Assembly: GCA_905147135.1 (NCBI GenBank)
Contig: LR990067.1
Coordinates: 7,440,001 to 7,504,000 of the forward strand
Direction: 5' to 3'
Source: Blastobasis lacticolella
Lineage: Eukaryota > Arthropoda > Insecta > Lepidoptera > Blastobasidae
DNA length: 64,000 nucleotides
Below the pieces are notes generated by a model. It had not been told where the DNA came from. It worked only from the letters and a program-made list of their open reading frames with translations, and did no database searches. Positions 33,236 to 43,829 of the stretch are shown here, in pieces. Position numbers and translations under genes: made by a program. Numbering within the stretch: position 1 is the first letter of the stretch; every line of letters begins with the position of its first letter.

Positions 33236-35752
33236 TCAAGCGATGGAACTGGCGTTGGAGGCAATACGAGGCCACAGATCTGCGCACTCCTTCGCAACGG
33301 GGCCAGTGATAGCGGAGCCTTTCATTTCCCCCTTATTGTTCACTATAACGCCAGCGTTGTCTTCAAAGTATATAAACACCCCGTCCCGCCTTCTGAATGG
33401 TTTCCGTTGCCTGATGACCACTGCCGGCATTACCTGAAGAAGGAGTACAGAGACATTAAAATCAAGAATATATTTTATAAATGGGTGAAAATATAAAGTA
33501 ACTGATAGAAATGGAACCCCGACAAAGTCAACCTAAATTTAAATATTTCTCAACTACTGTAACTGAATTTATTCTAAAATAAGTAATAACTGAAGGTTGC
33601 TGTGGCTGACTCAACAATTGAGTCGTAGTCGGTACTCTAGTTAGCACTGCTGTAAACTCTTGTATTTGGGTTAGCAGGGGAAGCATTAAGAACTACCTTA
33701 ATTAAATAGTTTTAAATTGAAGAAAACCACATTGAAATTGGTCCATTTGCCATGGAGATACACGTCAAACTTATAACATCCTTTTTAGTGGTTAAATGGT
33801 AGTCATAAGCTTAACCACCCTCCACATCAGAGATGGAGGCAGCAGGTGGATAGCAGCAGCTTTACAGTTGCTGGAAAACTTTATGAGCACTTTTGAGTAA
33901 CTGGGGGAAGGTCTGTGCACTAGTGATTGCAATTTGGACCCTTCAAAACTCGAAGACTTACTAGTGTAGACTCCATATTTCCTAAAGTAATGAACTTTCA
34001 TAATTCTCGATTTCGAGATTCAGAGTAAGCCCTTAGGATTCTTGAGAAATACCAGGAATGAGGTCCCATGAGGGCTTAGGAATTTATTATTCATTAGCTG
34101 GCTCAGTGGTACTTCATTTGTGTGGTGCCCTACCCCTACCACTACCCTACTCTCCTCTACCCTACTGCCTGTCTGCTACGAAATTATACACAATAACCAG
34201 TTTTCATCACATTATTAGAAAAACCTAGTTTTATGATGGTTACCAACAGTTACTTGTCATCTGTATCATGGTACGGTCAAAAATCGAGCAGGCAAAATAG
34301 GCAAAATAAAAAAATATGATCTGCCCCTGATGAGGAAATATTTAAGCCTTTAACTTGTACAAGTAATGAAATATACTGTAAATTTAGGATTTCCTTATTA
34401 TCTTTAAATGGTACACCTCACACCAATTTTTAGCAAGGTTATCTTTCATCAAGGTTAGCTCGGAAGTTAGCTGGAAGCACTATAAGTACATTTCTCAATT
34501 ATAAAGTGTATTATAAATATGCATAATTTTCCATTCTATGCAGTTTAAATTGATTGTTTGGTTACCACCAAAAAGCACAATTATTTCAATAATCCTAACA
34601 ATTTCACTCTCATCTAACCTTCAAGCAGATTCTACACCAGAATAATGAAAAAATATTAAATTTTTATAAACAGTAGCAACTAGCAATATTTATCGCTCAG
34701 TCAGCCAAGGTGTATCGTCAGTCTGTGTGTACCAGATCAGATGTAAAATATAGCGAAACCTTTGGCATATCATCATAGCGAACTTTTATAGCAGTTGATC
34801 CCTAACCTTGCAGTAAAGCTCCAGATTATCAGATGCATGTTTGTTTTAAGTGTCAACCCACACAACACTTTACTTGTTTAGTTACTGTAGAAAGACAACA
34901 AAATCAGCGTATACACACCTTTTTTCTTAGTTCAGGTTTTCCCTTTTTGACTGTGGCGACAATCATGTCTCCTGAAGCAGCGGCTGGTAATCTGTTCAAG
35001 CGACCCTTGATTCCCTGCACAGCGATGACATACAAGTTCTTTGCACCTGAAATTGGTAGTAAAACGTATGTGAGTATTAGTGTAGTAGTAATGTCCTTGT
35101 ATTTAGCTATACCAAAATGCAGATATTTGTATATAATTAAATATTTGTTGGTAAATTCATATATTTTCCGAAAAATAAAGTTAATATGAAATCTCAGATT
35201 AGCTTGTTGTACAAATATAACATAGAATAAGCACTTTATTAGCAGTAAACGAAAACTTTTAATATTGATTATTTAGATCTATAATCAAGTAATATTATAA
35301 TTAATTTGAGATTGAACACTTCAGACACAGCCAAGGAAGAAATCATCATGTTTCAATACACAGTTTTGTGTCTCCAGTAACGGTCTCATCATCAGTGTAC
35401 AGTACAATACGAACGAGGCGATTTGAGGTTAGGATGGATTTTATACAAAACATAAGTATAAATTACCTGTGTTGTCTGCGCAGTTGATGACTGCGCCTAC
35501 TGGGAGACCCAGGGAGATGCGGAATTTCGCTCCCGCGGAACCACCACGTCCTTGAAACAGAAAAACACACTATATTCGACCCCATCACAACACTTCTAAG
35601 ACTCGGACTTAATGGCGATATTACAGAAATATACACAAATTATCAACTTAAACAACATAGATTTCGATTAATTAGAAAGATCTACGGAATCGGTACACAT
35701 TTAGACGTGATTACAATGGATATTTAGATTTTCACGAACCTCTCTTAGACAT
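33236..35752 (-). CDS. RpL23: 60S ribosomal protein L23 (uL14), four exons
   Basis: uL14 sits at the 40S-facing surface of the large ribosomal subunit. Minus-strand exons: 35752-35740 (MSKR plus one base), 35550-35467, 35046-34919, 33433-33236; 13+84+128+198 nt give exactly 140 aa, the usual animal length. Conserved blocks seen: [93 protein letters not shown], and the C-terminal NASSIA. Junctions are GT-AG and phases close. Upstream of the ATG a pyrimidine tract (TTTCTCTTCC at 35780-35771) fits a TOP-type start typical of ribosomal protein genes. Head-to-head with the proteasome gene at 36342. Confidence 0.97.
33440..34910. other. RpL23 intron 3
   Basis: AT-rich, no ORF with coding character. 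Introns of ribosomal protein genes often host snoRNAs, but I could not identify C/D or H/ACA boxes with confidence. Confidence 0.5.
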
Positions 35753-36341
35753 TTTCTTGTGTCAACTTTCGGAAGAGAAATAAAAAGAACGTGAAGTCAG
35801 AGACAGAGCATAGACAGCAAACGTTTCGTTCTAAATATCTACTGTCGTGAAGTGAGGCGCAAATTAAAACGCATGAAAATTAGGCTAAAATATTTTGTAA
35901 AATGAAAGAAACTATGAAAACAAAAGATAAAATGTAATTTTATTGTCTTTTTAGTACAAGATTTGTAAATAATGCAAAGAAATATATTATTATTTTTGTT
36001 TAATAATTTCGACATTTCTAAACGATTACAGTCACGTTTCATTAGTCGCAGATTTTTTATGTTGGTTCGAGAAAAGTTCGAAATAGCTATACTTTTGTAT
36101 TTTTGTTCATTTATCAGACAAATTTTAAGTTTATTAGTCTTTTTGTTTTAGTATTTTGAGATAACTGAAATCATGTCTTAATTACTTAAAATCATTTTTT
36201 ACATTTTGTTAATCTATGAGAAACGAAACGTAGTTCAAAATTGTTTGTCATTTTCGTTTGCCGCTTGTCATTCCGTGAATTTACGTTTTTATTCTGAAAT
36301 TTTCTCATTGTAGTGTAAAAATATATTAGAATTAAATTACA
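35753..36341. promoter_or_regulatory. Shared RpL23 / proteasome beta-7 promoter interval
   Basis: The 589 bp between the two divergent start codons must contain both 5'UTRs and promoters. It is AT-rich. Seen: the TOP-like tract next to RpL23 and TTTGTCATTTTCG / TGTCATTCCGTG direct motifs at about 36244-36276 upstream of the proteasome ATG. No TATA box is evident. The bidirectional role is inferred from geometry only. Confidence 0.45.
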
Positions 36342-39300
36342 ATGGCGTTCATGGGAGATATGTTGAATCCTGCGCCTCTCTGGCAGAACGGACCCGCGCC
36401 TGGTGCATTCTACAACTTCCCTGGAACCTCTTCGAGCTTGGCTCCCAGAGGCAACGTCGTGCAGGATTTCATGGGACAGTGAGTGATAATGCCATTATTT
36501 TTCTTAGATAAATAAAATTTGAACTTGAACTTCATCAGAAAAGACACGAATTAAACAGTTCTTTAAAGCTCATCAAAGACCTTTATTAACCTTTCAACAA
36601 TACCTACCGTATTTCTCGTATTTCTTACACCACAACCCACCTGTCCACTTCAGAAGGCTAAAACTATTCTCTTTCACCCATTTCCAGTTCAGCATCACCT
36701 ATAACTACAACAACTACAGTGATTGGTGTGAAATTCGACAAAGGCTGCGTACTTGCTGGTGATATGCTGGGATCATATGGGTCCCTAGCGAGGTTCAGAG
36801 ACTGCCCGCGTATTTACAAGATTAACGACAACATCCTCCTTGGCTGCAGTGGAGATTATGCTGACTTTCAGTACTTGAAGGATATCATTGATCAGAAAAT
36901 GTAAGTGTGTTTGTTTACTTTTTTGTCCTATTTTCAATAATGTCCATCATCCTCTCATCCTCATTAGATCCTTATCCATCAGTATTCCCAAGGCCTTCTG
37001 TGCGTCAAGTGCCATGTCAGATACACAATGTTATAACAATATGGAAGATGGGGATTGTTTCTTTACTTTACCAATAGAGTGAAATTGACATATAACACTG
37101 ACATAGACATAGACATGATTTTTTTTAACATCACAAATCCATAAGCATTTATATAATAAGGGAATTTTAGAACACTTAAAGTGTTCTAAATTTAAACAAA
37201 GTGCACTGCCCATTTGAGCTGGTTAGTTTGATTTTGGACTGACCAGTCCACTATTTTAATTAGTCAAGGTTTTACTGCAGCACACTATAAATTAGAGATG
37301 GAATGGATATCCGGCCACTATAGGCCGGCCGGATAGGCCGGATACCGGATAATGCGTTAATATTCTGCTGCAACAGAATATTCTCGAAAGGACCCTGTTC
37401 CTATTGAGGCTTTAGTTCTGTAGTTCTTTAGCTCTTCACACTCCAGAACCACGTGAGCTGTCGTTTCCTCAGCTACTAAACATCCCCTGCACAGGGGGCT
37501 GTCTGTAGCTTCAATGGTATGCAGTAGTTTGTTCAGGGGGAGGTGCCCTGTAATTCTACCAACTACTGCCTTAATTTCTCTCCGATTAAGGTCCAGTTGT
37601 CTTTTAGTTAGCTTAGGTGCGCTCACCACTAACTTAGACTGCCTGCATCCGGGTGTATGCAGCTTGTTGTGCTGGTCATTTGTATGTTTGCTCACCCACG
37701 AGCATAGTGTGTTGAAAGAAAGGGGTAGAAATGGTGCGGGACCAGCAGTCCTCATCCCTGATCCCCTCCTTGCTAGCTCATAGACGGCATTGTTGCCCAT
37801 TGAGTTGCTATGACCCTTAATCCATTGTAGAGTGACCCTGTTCACCGTGGAGATGTCCTCTAGTGCATGGTGACACTCCAGGATCAAGGAACTGTTAATG
37901 CTGTTGCCCTGTATAGCTTTCAGTATGGACATGCTATCTGTTAGTATTCTGACGCCTTGGTCGCGTACGCCAAGGCGCTGCACTAGCCGAGCGGCCTGTG
38001 TGATCGCAATACATTCGCACTATGTCTATAGGTAGTGGTGACCACTATCCAGCAGGTGGCCCGTATAAAAAAAAATACTGTTATTATGTTACAGTATCGA
38101 TGAGCAGTGCCTCGGTGACGGTCTGAAACTGAAACCACGATCGCTATACTGCTGGTTAACACGGGTGCTTTACAACAAACGCAGCAAGATGGATCCCTTG
38201 TGGAACAACTACATCGTAGCTGGTATTCAGGTAACCATATTTCTGAACGTGAGTGGATGTGAGGGTTCGGCGTAAACCAACTTTTTAAGTATTTTGTACA
38301 AGCGACAGTGATGAGTCCGGATATGGTAAATGCGTCAACTTAGGGTGCGCGTTTTCTGTTGTTATTCTTAACAGAAAAAAGAATTATAATCAATAATACA
38401 TACATATCTACATAAAGATCATACCTCTAATGAAATGTATATTAAGGCCATCTGACTACATATTCCATTGACAAAGTGTGGCCCATAATACAGTTTTGCT
38501 ATCAGTCAGATCAGTGATGATTTTGTTTTGATGATATTCTGTCATTACATGGCTTATCACTCCATGACAAATAATATCCTATGCTGTATGCGTCGCCGAA
38601 TATTGGGCAAAGAAAGTGTAAGTCAGAGTTTAGTCCACAGTAGACATGATAAGAAGAAAATATTATTATTATTAGATTTTTATCAATTGCTATACCACTT
38701 ATAAAGACAGTAATAATATTCTGAGCTTCTCCAATCACAGGACGGTGAACCCTTCCTCGGGTCCATTGACAAGCTAGGCACAGCGTACGAGGACAGCACA
38801 ATCTCAACGGGGCTCGGTGCGTACATGGCGACCCCGCTTCTGAGAGACGCAGCCGATAAGGGACCCCTAGACCAGGAAAGCGCTACGTGAGTACTGTATG
38901 GATTACTAATTGTGAGGTGAGACAGTATAGTCAGTCTTTATTGCTAAGCTTTAGCAATTTTTTAAGTAACAAGTAAAGCTACTCGCAGCAGTTGGATTCA
39001 CAAAATAATAAATCGAAGGAATAAGAAAAAATAAACTGTCTATATATTACATACCAGTAACCCCAGATACAATTTTTTGCCAAATAGTGCATAGAATGTA
39101 CTGCCGGAATCAGTGATCAGTGCTCCATCAGTGAATTGTTTTAAAAATAGACTGGATAGACATCTTTGAACTAAATATCGTGATATACACGCATCAGCTC
39201 ACTGCTAGCTGCAGGTGATCCAGTCCTCATTGTATATAGATAATCCAATCGGCCTTGTAGAAAGCAGAATAATCCTAGATTCCTGCTATGATTTACTGCT

Positions 39301-39826
39301 GCTTACGAAAAAGTTTACAATACCACAGGCCTTCCTGTCTGCCTGGTACCGTTGAATGGCTAAACTTGGGAGGGACATTCTCGTTAAACATGAGAGATGG
39401 CTATATGACGCCATCATAAATTCAATATGGCGTCGACCGCTATATAAAGTGGGGTCCACGCGGACGAAGTCGCGGGCGTAAAGCTGATATTTAAACATCA
39501 TCATCCGAGCGGTCCGCTTTCCTACTTTGTTTTCTCCACTTTGCCCGATATTCGGCATCCTCGCGTCGTAAGCCTTTGGCTCTCGCATCCGACTCAGCGA
39601 TGAGAGAGTCTAGTAGACTAATATAGTCTTAGACTATTTAATAAATAACTACATTTCTGTCCACAGAGCCATAGTAAAGAAATGCATGGAGGTGCTATAC
39701 TACCGCGATGCGCGGGCGTTCGCACGCTACCAGACCGGCGTGGTGTTGGCTGAGGGAGCGGTGGTACTCGACACGGACACCATCAAGCCAAATTGGAGCG
39801 TCGCTCACATGATTAAGATGCTGTAG
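36342..39826 (+). CDS. Prosbeta7: Proteasome subunit beta type-4 (beta-7), five exons
   Basis: Non-catalytic beta-7 subunit of the 20S core (human PSMB4). Exons: 36342-36478, 36688-36900, 38095-38230, 38741-38886, 39667-39826 (137+213+136+146+160 nt, 263 aa), GT-AG throughout with phases closing. After a ~45-residue N-terminal propeptide the fold begins at TTTTTVIGVKFDKGCVLAGD; further signatures are MLGSYGSLARFRDCPRIYKI, CSGDYADFQYLKDII, RSKMDPLWNNYIVAGIQ, DGEPFLGSIDKLGTAYED and CMEVLYYRDARAFARYQ, ending NWSVAHMIKML. As expected for beta-7 there is no catalytic N-terminal threonine logic. Intron 2 holds an RNase-H LINE fragment on the minus strand, and a LINE tail lies just before exon 3. 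An AATAAA follows the stop at about 39842. Ordinary, apparently intact gene. Confidence 0.96.
37290..37356. repeat. GGATATCCGG palindrome relic
   Basis: AGATGGAATGGATATCCGGC and repeated GGCCGGATA units match the left end of the 51906 element, cut off by the RNase-H LINE fragment. Confidence 0.65.
37340..38025 (-). mobile_element. Non-LTR element ORF2 C-terminus with RNase H domain
   Basis: A 208-codon minus-strand ORF (37983-37357), open a little further upstream, encodes an RNase HI domain and the Cys-containing tail of a jockey/R1-type ORF2. Visible catalytic landmarks: ECIAI (Glu), ILTDSMS (Asp), WIKGHS (His). The last acidic residue, normally in GNDEAD, reads GNNAVYE, so it is lost. The tail has CRGC...HVVLECEEL, the usual zinc-knuckle-like end. 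It sits in proteasome beta-7 intron 2, antisense to the gene. A dead 5'-truncated copy. Confidence 0.82.
38026..38080 (+). mobile_element. LINE 3' tail next to proteasome exon 3
   Basis: TATGTCTATAGGTAGTGGTG and CAGGTGGCCCGTATAAAAAA are the 3' end of the same LINE family as 2063-2375. The A-run stops about 15 bp before the exon-3 acceptor. Confidence 0.7.
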
Positions 39827-40446
39827 GCGTGGGGGAACGTATAAATAAATAAGTTGCTTTTAAGAATGGAGTTTTATTTTTGAACAGTGAATGGAAATCT
39901 TTTATTATAGGATACTGACATTTCTTATTCAGTACAGTGTTGTCCATGTCGGATTATTCTAGATTATAGTACCTATTATAAATAAGCTTAGTCTAAAACA
40001 GACAAGTATCTGCCATCTTAACAATTAAAAAAATTAAATTAAATTAAAATATATTTATTTCAGACCATAGATCCATAACTTGTTAGTATTATATTAGTAA
40101 CAATTGTACTTATATGTTATGTTAGTAACATTAGTAAGATTATTTTGTAGGTAACACTATTTGAGGCCTATAGCTAGCTCTATCCAATGCCTAAAGAAGG
40201 TAATAATCTTTTACAATTTAGTATAATATGTATAGAGACCTACTACTATAGAATTTTAATACTCTACTACTAAAGCAGGTTGCTACATGATTCCTATGGT
40301 ACCGGAAAGATTTTAGTTTGCGCAATTACGCAAGATACTTGTCTGCTTTAAACTTAGCTTATTTATAATAGGTACCTATCGTCTAGAATATTGTACGTCT
40401 GAAATGGACAACACTGAATATGAAATTATTGTCAGTGTCTTATCAA

Positions 40447-40697
40447 CACAGCCCGTCACAGTTCACTGCAGGACTTACGGCCTCTCCCGCGAAAGGGGAG
40501 GTTATTGCCATAATCTCCACGTTTGGCAGGCTGGTTGGAGATCGCAGTGTTTAAATGTAACAATGGAAAATGCTGCTGCCCATTTTCCAGACTACGGAGA
40601 CTCTTGATCTTTTGTCTCGAAAACATTAGTCGCCTTGTACGACACCCACGAGTGTAAGGGGTTGGTGCTATTCTACTCTGCCGGACACCACACAGTG
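40447..40697 (-). repeat. 250-bp retroelement end
   Basis: Minus-orientation copy downstream of the proteasome gene, with CACAGTTCACTGCAGGACTT and GACACCCACGAGTGTAAGGG on the plus strand. Confidence 0.75.
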
Positions 40698-40749
40698 TCC
40701 TACAATAAAATATTTTTATTCAACTATAGTATCCTAGTCCTTTCTTCCG

Positions 40750-42105
40750 GGGAGCGTCATAAGCGAGAGGTACCGGGTTCGAATCTCACGGCGGCCATGT
40801 ACCAATGACCCTTTGAGTTATGTGCATTAGTTGAATGATAACCGATGCTCTTACGGTTATGTACGAAACCTGCACATTCAGGCGACTGATGTGTAACCAT
40901 GATCAATCTGGACAGGTTCCCCTGGTAACATGGTCACGGGAGATTAGATGGCACTCGCTACACCAGTGGCGTAGCGTGCCCTTCGGGGGCCCCGTATCAA
41001 TTATTGTGTTGGGGCCCCCACTCATTAGTACCCCCCCCCCCCCCCCCCCAACTACGGGGGGGGGTTAATAATGAGTAACTTAAATCCTAGTCTCAGCTTA
41101 AGTCAATAAATGGACTAGCATAGCGAGCTCTTTGTTTGTGTGACAATAGTCTCTAACAGTCAGTTTCGCGAGGCTAGGTAGGGGCTAGCAATTTTTGATA
41201 TATTGGCCTTTGGCTTGGCTATATTAATACCTTGCGCGATTATAACTTATATCATTGAATGAGCGAGCGCAGCGAGGTCGAAATTTTTGTAATTTATCTT
41301 TTAAAGGCTTGCGCGATTTATCAGCAAAATGACGATAGCGCCGGGCTATCTCAAAATTTTTGACGAGAATTTATAATAAAATCAACTTCGCGAACAGTTA
41401 ATGAGCGAGCGTAAGAACTCGAAATTTCTTGATACTTTGGCTATCAAAACGTTCTATTATTAACTTGAAAACAGACAAATTCAAAGATTGATTGCGTGTG
41501 AGCCAAGACGATTATGCGTGTGGGCGTGTGGGCTAAGGTATATTATGAACCACGTCCATATGACCCGTTTAAGAAAGAACGGAGTAAGGAGTTTCTTAAG
41601 CCTTTGGTGCTACCGATAATTCCGATAATATGAAATTTTCAATATGAGATCAAAATTGTTACCATTTTCGCCATCTGATAGGCGCATATTTTACCCAAAA
41701 TACAATAAAGTAATAAATGAGTGCGCGTGGAGGGCACTACGTTGTCTTGTTTTTTTTTAATAAAAATGATAAATATCTCTTTTACGAAAGGTGAATGAAA
41801 ACAGATTGTATTACTTGATTTCAATTGTCTTTTTTGCGGAGGGGCCTCCGACCCTGGTCTGAAATTCTATAAAATAATTATTTTTATCGGGAAATAGGGA
41901 AAGTTTAACTGAAATTATGGATAACGAGTTTTTGCTTACACACGTTCGGGGGCCCCTATGGCCCGGGGGCCCCGTATAATTGATACGGCAGATACGGCGG
42001 TAGCTACGCCCCTGCGCTACACTGTAATTATCTGATCCACCAAATCCTGGATCATTCTCATGACGGACCCCGGGACCTCGTACGCGAGACAACAACCGGC
42101 TAAGG
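40750..42105 (+). mobile_element. SINE family A split by a hAT-like element
   Basis: SINE sequence runs 40750-40963 (CATAAGCGAGAGGTACCGGG head; TGTAACCATGATCAATCTGG) and resumes at 42015-42105 (CACTGTAATTATCTGATCCA to GAGACAACAACCGG). The gap is the element 40964-42014, so that element arrived after the SINE. Confidence 0.85.
40964..42014. mobile_element. hAT-like non-autonomous element, copy 1
   Basis: Ends CAGTGGCGTAGC / GCTACGCCCCTG form terminal inverted repeats, and an 8-bp duplication CGCTACAC flanks it (40956-40963, 42015-42022). The 8-bp duplication and CAGTGG-type ends fit the hAT superfamily. No transposase ORF. Inside is a C-run facing a G-run (41031-41066) and repeated GAGCGAGCG motifs. 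Confidence 0.85.
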
Positions 42106-42553
42106 TGATTATTTTATTATCCTAGTCCCTCCTTCAAGTCTACTGTAGTCTTTACCAAAATATCATCATCAGCCTGTACTAGTCTACTCGACTCTCCCAA
42201 TGAACACCAATGCACCCTATCCTCGGCCGCATCCAGCAACCACCAGCAGCCTAGAAAGGCTGGAGACACGATTTTTTCATCCCTCTTTATACTCATTCTA
42301 GCCGAAGGGCGTCCTACATTACTCTTTCAAAATGTAGCGTTGTCGATTTAATAATACGTATTAAAAAAGGTAAGTAGACAGCATATTTTTTATTAATTAG
42401 ATAACGTAAATTAAATACATAGTTACACTACAATATGTACAAACTTTAAACTACCATTAAGATATCTAAATTTAAAAAATTCACAAAATATTGTATTATT
42501 TGTACCTATGCCAATCTATACAAAATATCATTCTTCTAAGTTGAAACTGTTCA

Positions 42554-42603
42554 AAAAATGTGGAACGCTTCACGATTTTGCGTGTCATCCTTGCGCAGGG
42601 GCC

Positions 42604-42643
<40 letters not shown>

Positions 42644-42660
42644 ACTGCCGAAGCAAGTAC
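42554..42660 (-). ncRNA. U6: U6 spliceosomal snRNA
   Basis: A complete 107-nt U6 gene on the minus strand. It starts GTACTTGCTTCGGCAGTACA, contains the ACAGAGA box that pairs with the 5' splice site (in GATACAGAGAAGATT), the catalytic AGC triad (ATTAGCATGG), CCCCTGCGCAAGGATGACAC, and ends GCGTTCCACA followed by a six-T terminator. U6 forms the catalytic core of the spliceosome with U2. The 5' stem reads GUAC...GUAC; compared with the GUUC...GAAC form I recall for fly U6, both sides of a base pair changed together, so folding is preserved. With an upstream TATA element and terminator it looks functional rather than a pseudogene. Confidence 0.97.
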
Positions 42661-42682
42661 AGCGGTTACACATTGTCACTTC

Positions 42683-42720
42683 TATATATACTCAGCGGAA
42701 CGAAAAATTTCACTAGCGCG
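42683..42720 (-). promoter_or_regulatory. U6 Pol III promoter (TATA and presumptive PSEA)
   Basis: TATATATA at 42690-42683 lies 23-30 bp upstream of the U6 start, the normal place for a Pol III type-3 TATA box. Positions 42720-42701, at about -41 to -60, are where insects keep the proximal sequence element; assignment there is by position, not a matched consensus. Confidence 0.7.
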
Positions 42721-43517
42721 ATGTAGGATTCACAGCGCCATCTAGTGAGCGGAAGTTTTAATAGTAGTGCCTGTTAGCACAAACAAAGTAAAAAATGGCC
42801 CGCCTCCAGCTGTTAGTGTTCAAGTATCTTGTAATATTTCTATCCAATATATTAAATACTTACTGAGGAAAAAATATCGTGCATGTCTTTGACGAGGAGC
42901 TCATTACCAAAGGCTTACAAAAACGTTATAGTGTAAAACTTGTATGATTGGGTTACTTTGGTTTGGGGACTTTTGTTCGTTCGAAAATAAAAAATGAATA
43001 AGTATTTATTGAATTAGAATTACGTAAATTAATTTTTTTCAAACGTCAAAAATCTAATGGAATACAAAGGCAAAGTTAAGCCAGCTATCAATGCGGACAA
43101 ATGCTACATGCTGGCGGGACTTTACAAAACAAACAAGTTGAGACACCGGGCACCGATACACGTTACGCACATAACCTAAACGCATCATGTGCACAGCGTG
43201 CCCGGCCCCAGCCAGCCCGCTGGTGCAAGCACCGGCCGGCCTACCTGCGTCGCTCCTAAGCTATAAATAAGTAAAAAACAATGCAGCCGAACTTAACCTG
43301 CTTGCCAATGATTCAATATGTGAGTCCCATTGAATTTTTGAAGTTCGTGTTAGGTGTTATTTTATAGCGTTCTTTATATAAGTAGTAGGTACCTAGGCGA
43401 GGTAGCTATATTGCCTTGTTAGGGTTCTTTAGGACTACATTATTAGTAATACAGTAAACTGAACTGTAAAAACTGGTAGGTACCTTTAATGTTGGTAAAT
43501 ATATAATATTTATAACA

Positions 43518-43825
43518 CTATGGGAACGGGTTCGAATCCCGCGGCGGCCATGTACCAATGACTCTTTTCTGAGTTATGTGCATAAGTTTAATACTAACCG
43601 ATGCTCTTACCGTGACAGAAAACATCGTGATGAAACCTGCACATTCAGGCGACTGAATGTGTAACTTTGATGCAATCTGGTTAGGCTCCCTTGGCCTTGG
43701 TAGCAGGGTCACGGAGGACAGATGGCAGTCGCTCCACGTAATTACGCTCTGTCAAATCCTAGATCTTGGTCATTGCTTACCCGGGCCCTCGTGCGCAAGA
43801 ACACAACCGTTACATTAACGCTAAG
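43518..43825 (+). mobile_element. SINE family A
   Basis: Begins at the B box (GGGTTCGAATCCCGCGGCGG) and continues through the whole body to CGTTACATTAACGCTAAG. Intergenic between U6 and the protease 3' end. Confidence 0.8.
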
Positions 43826-43829
43826 ATTA

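Noticed and set aside
35839..36042. Small ORF between RpL23 and the proteasome gene
   Set aside because: AT-rich, Phe/Lys/Asn-heavy, without coding signature, in the promoter interval.
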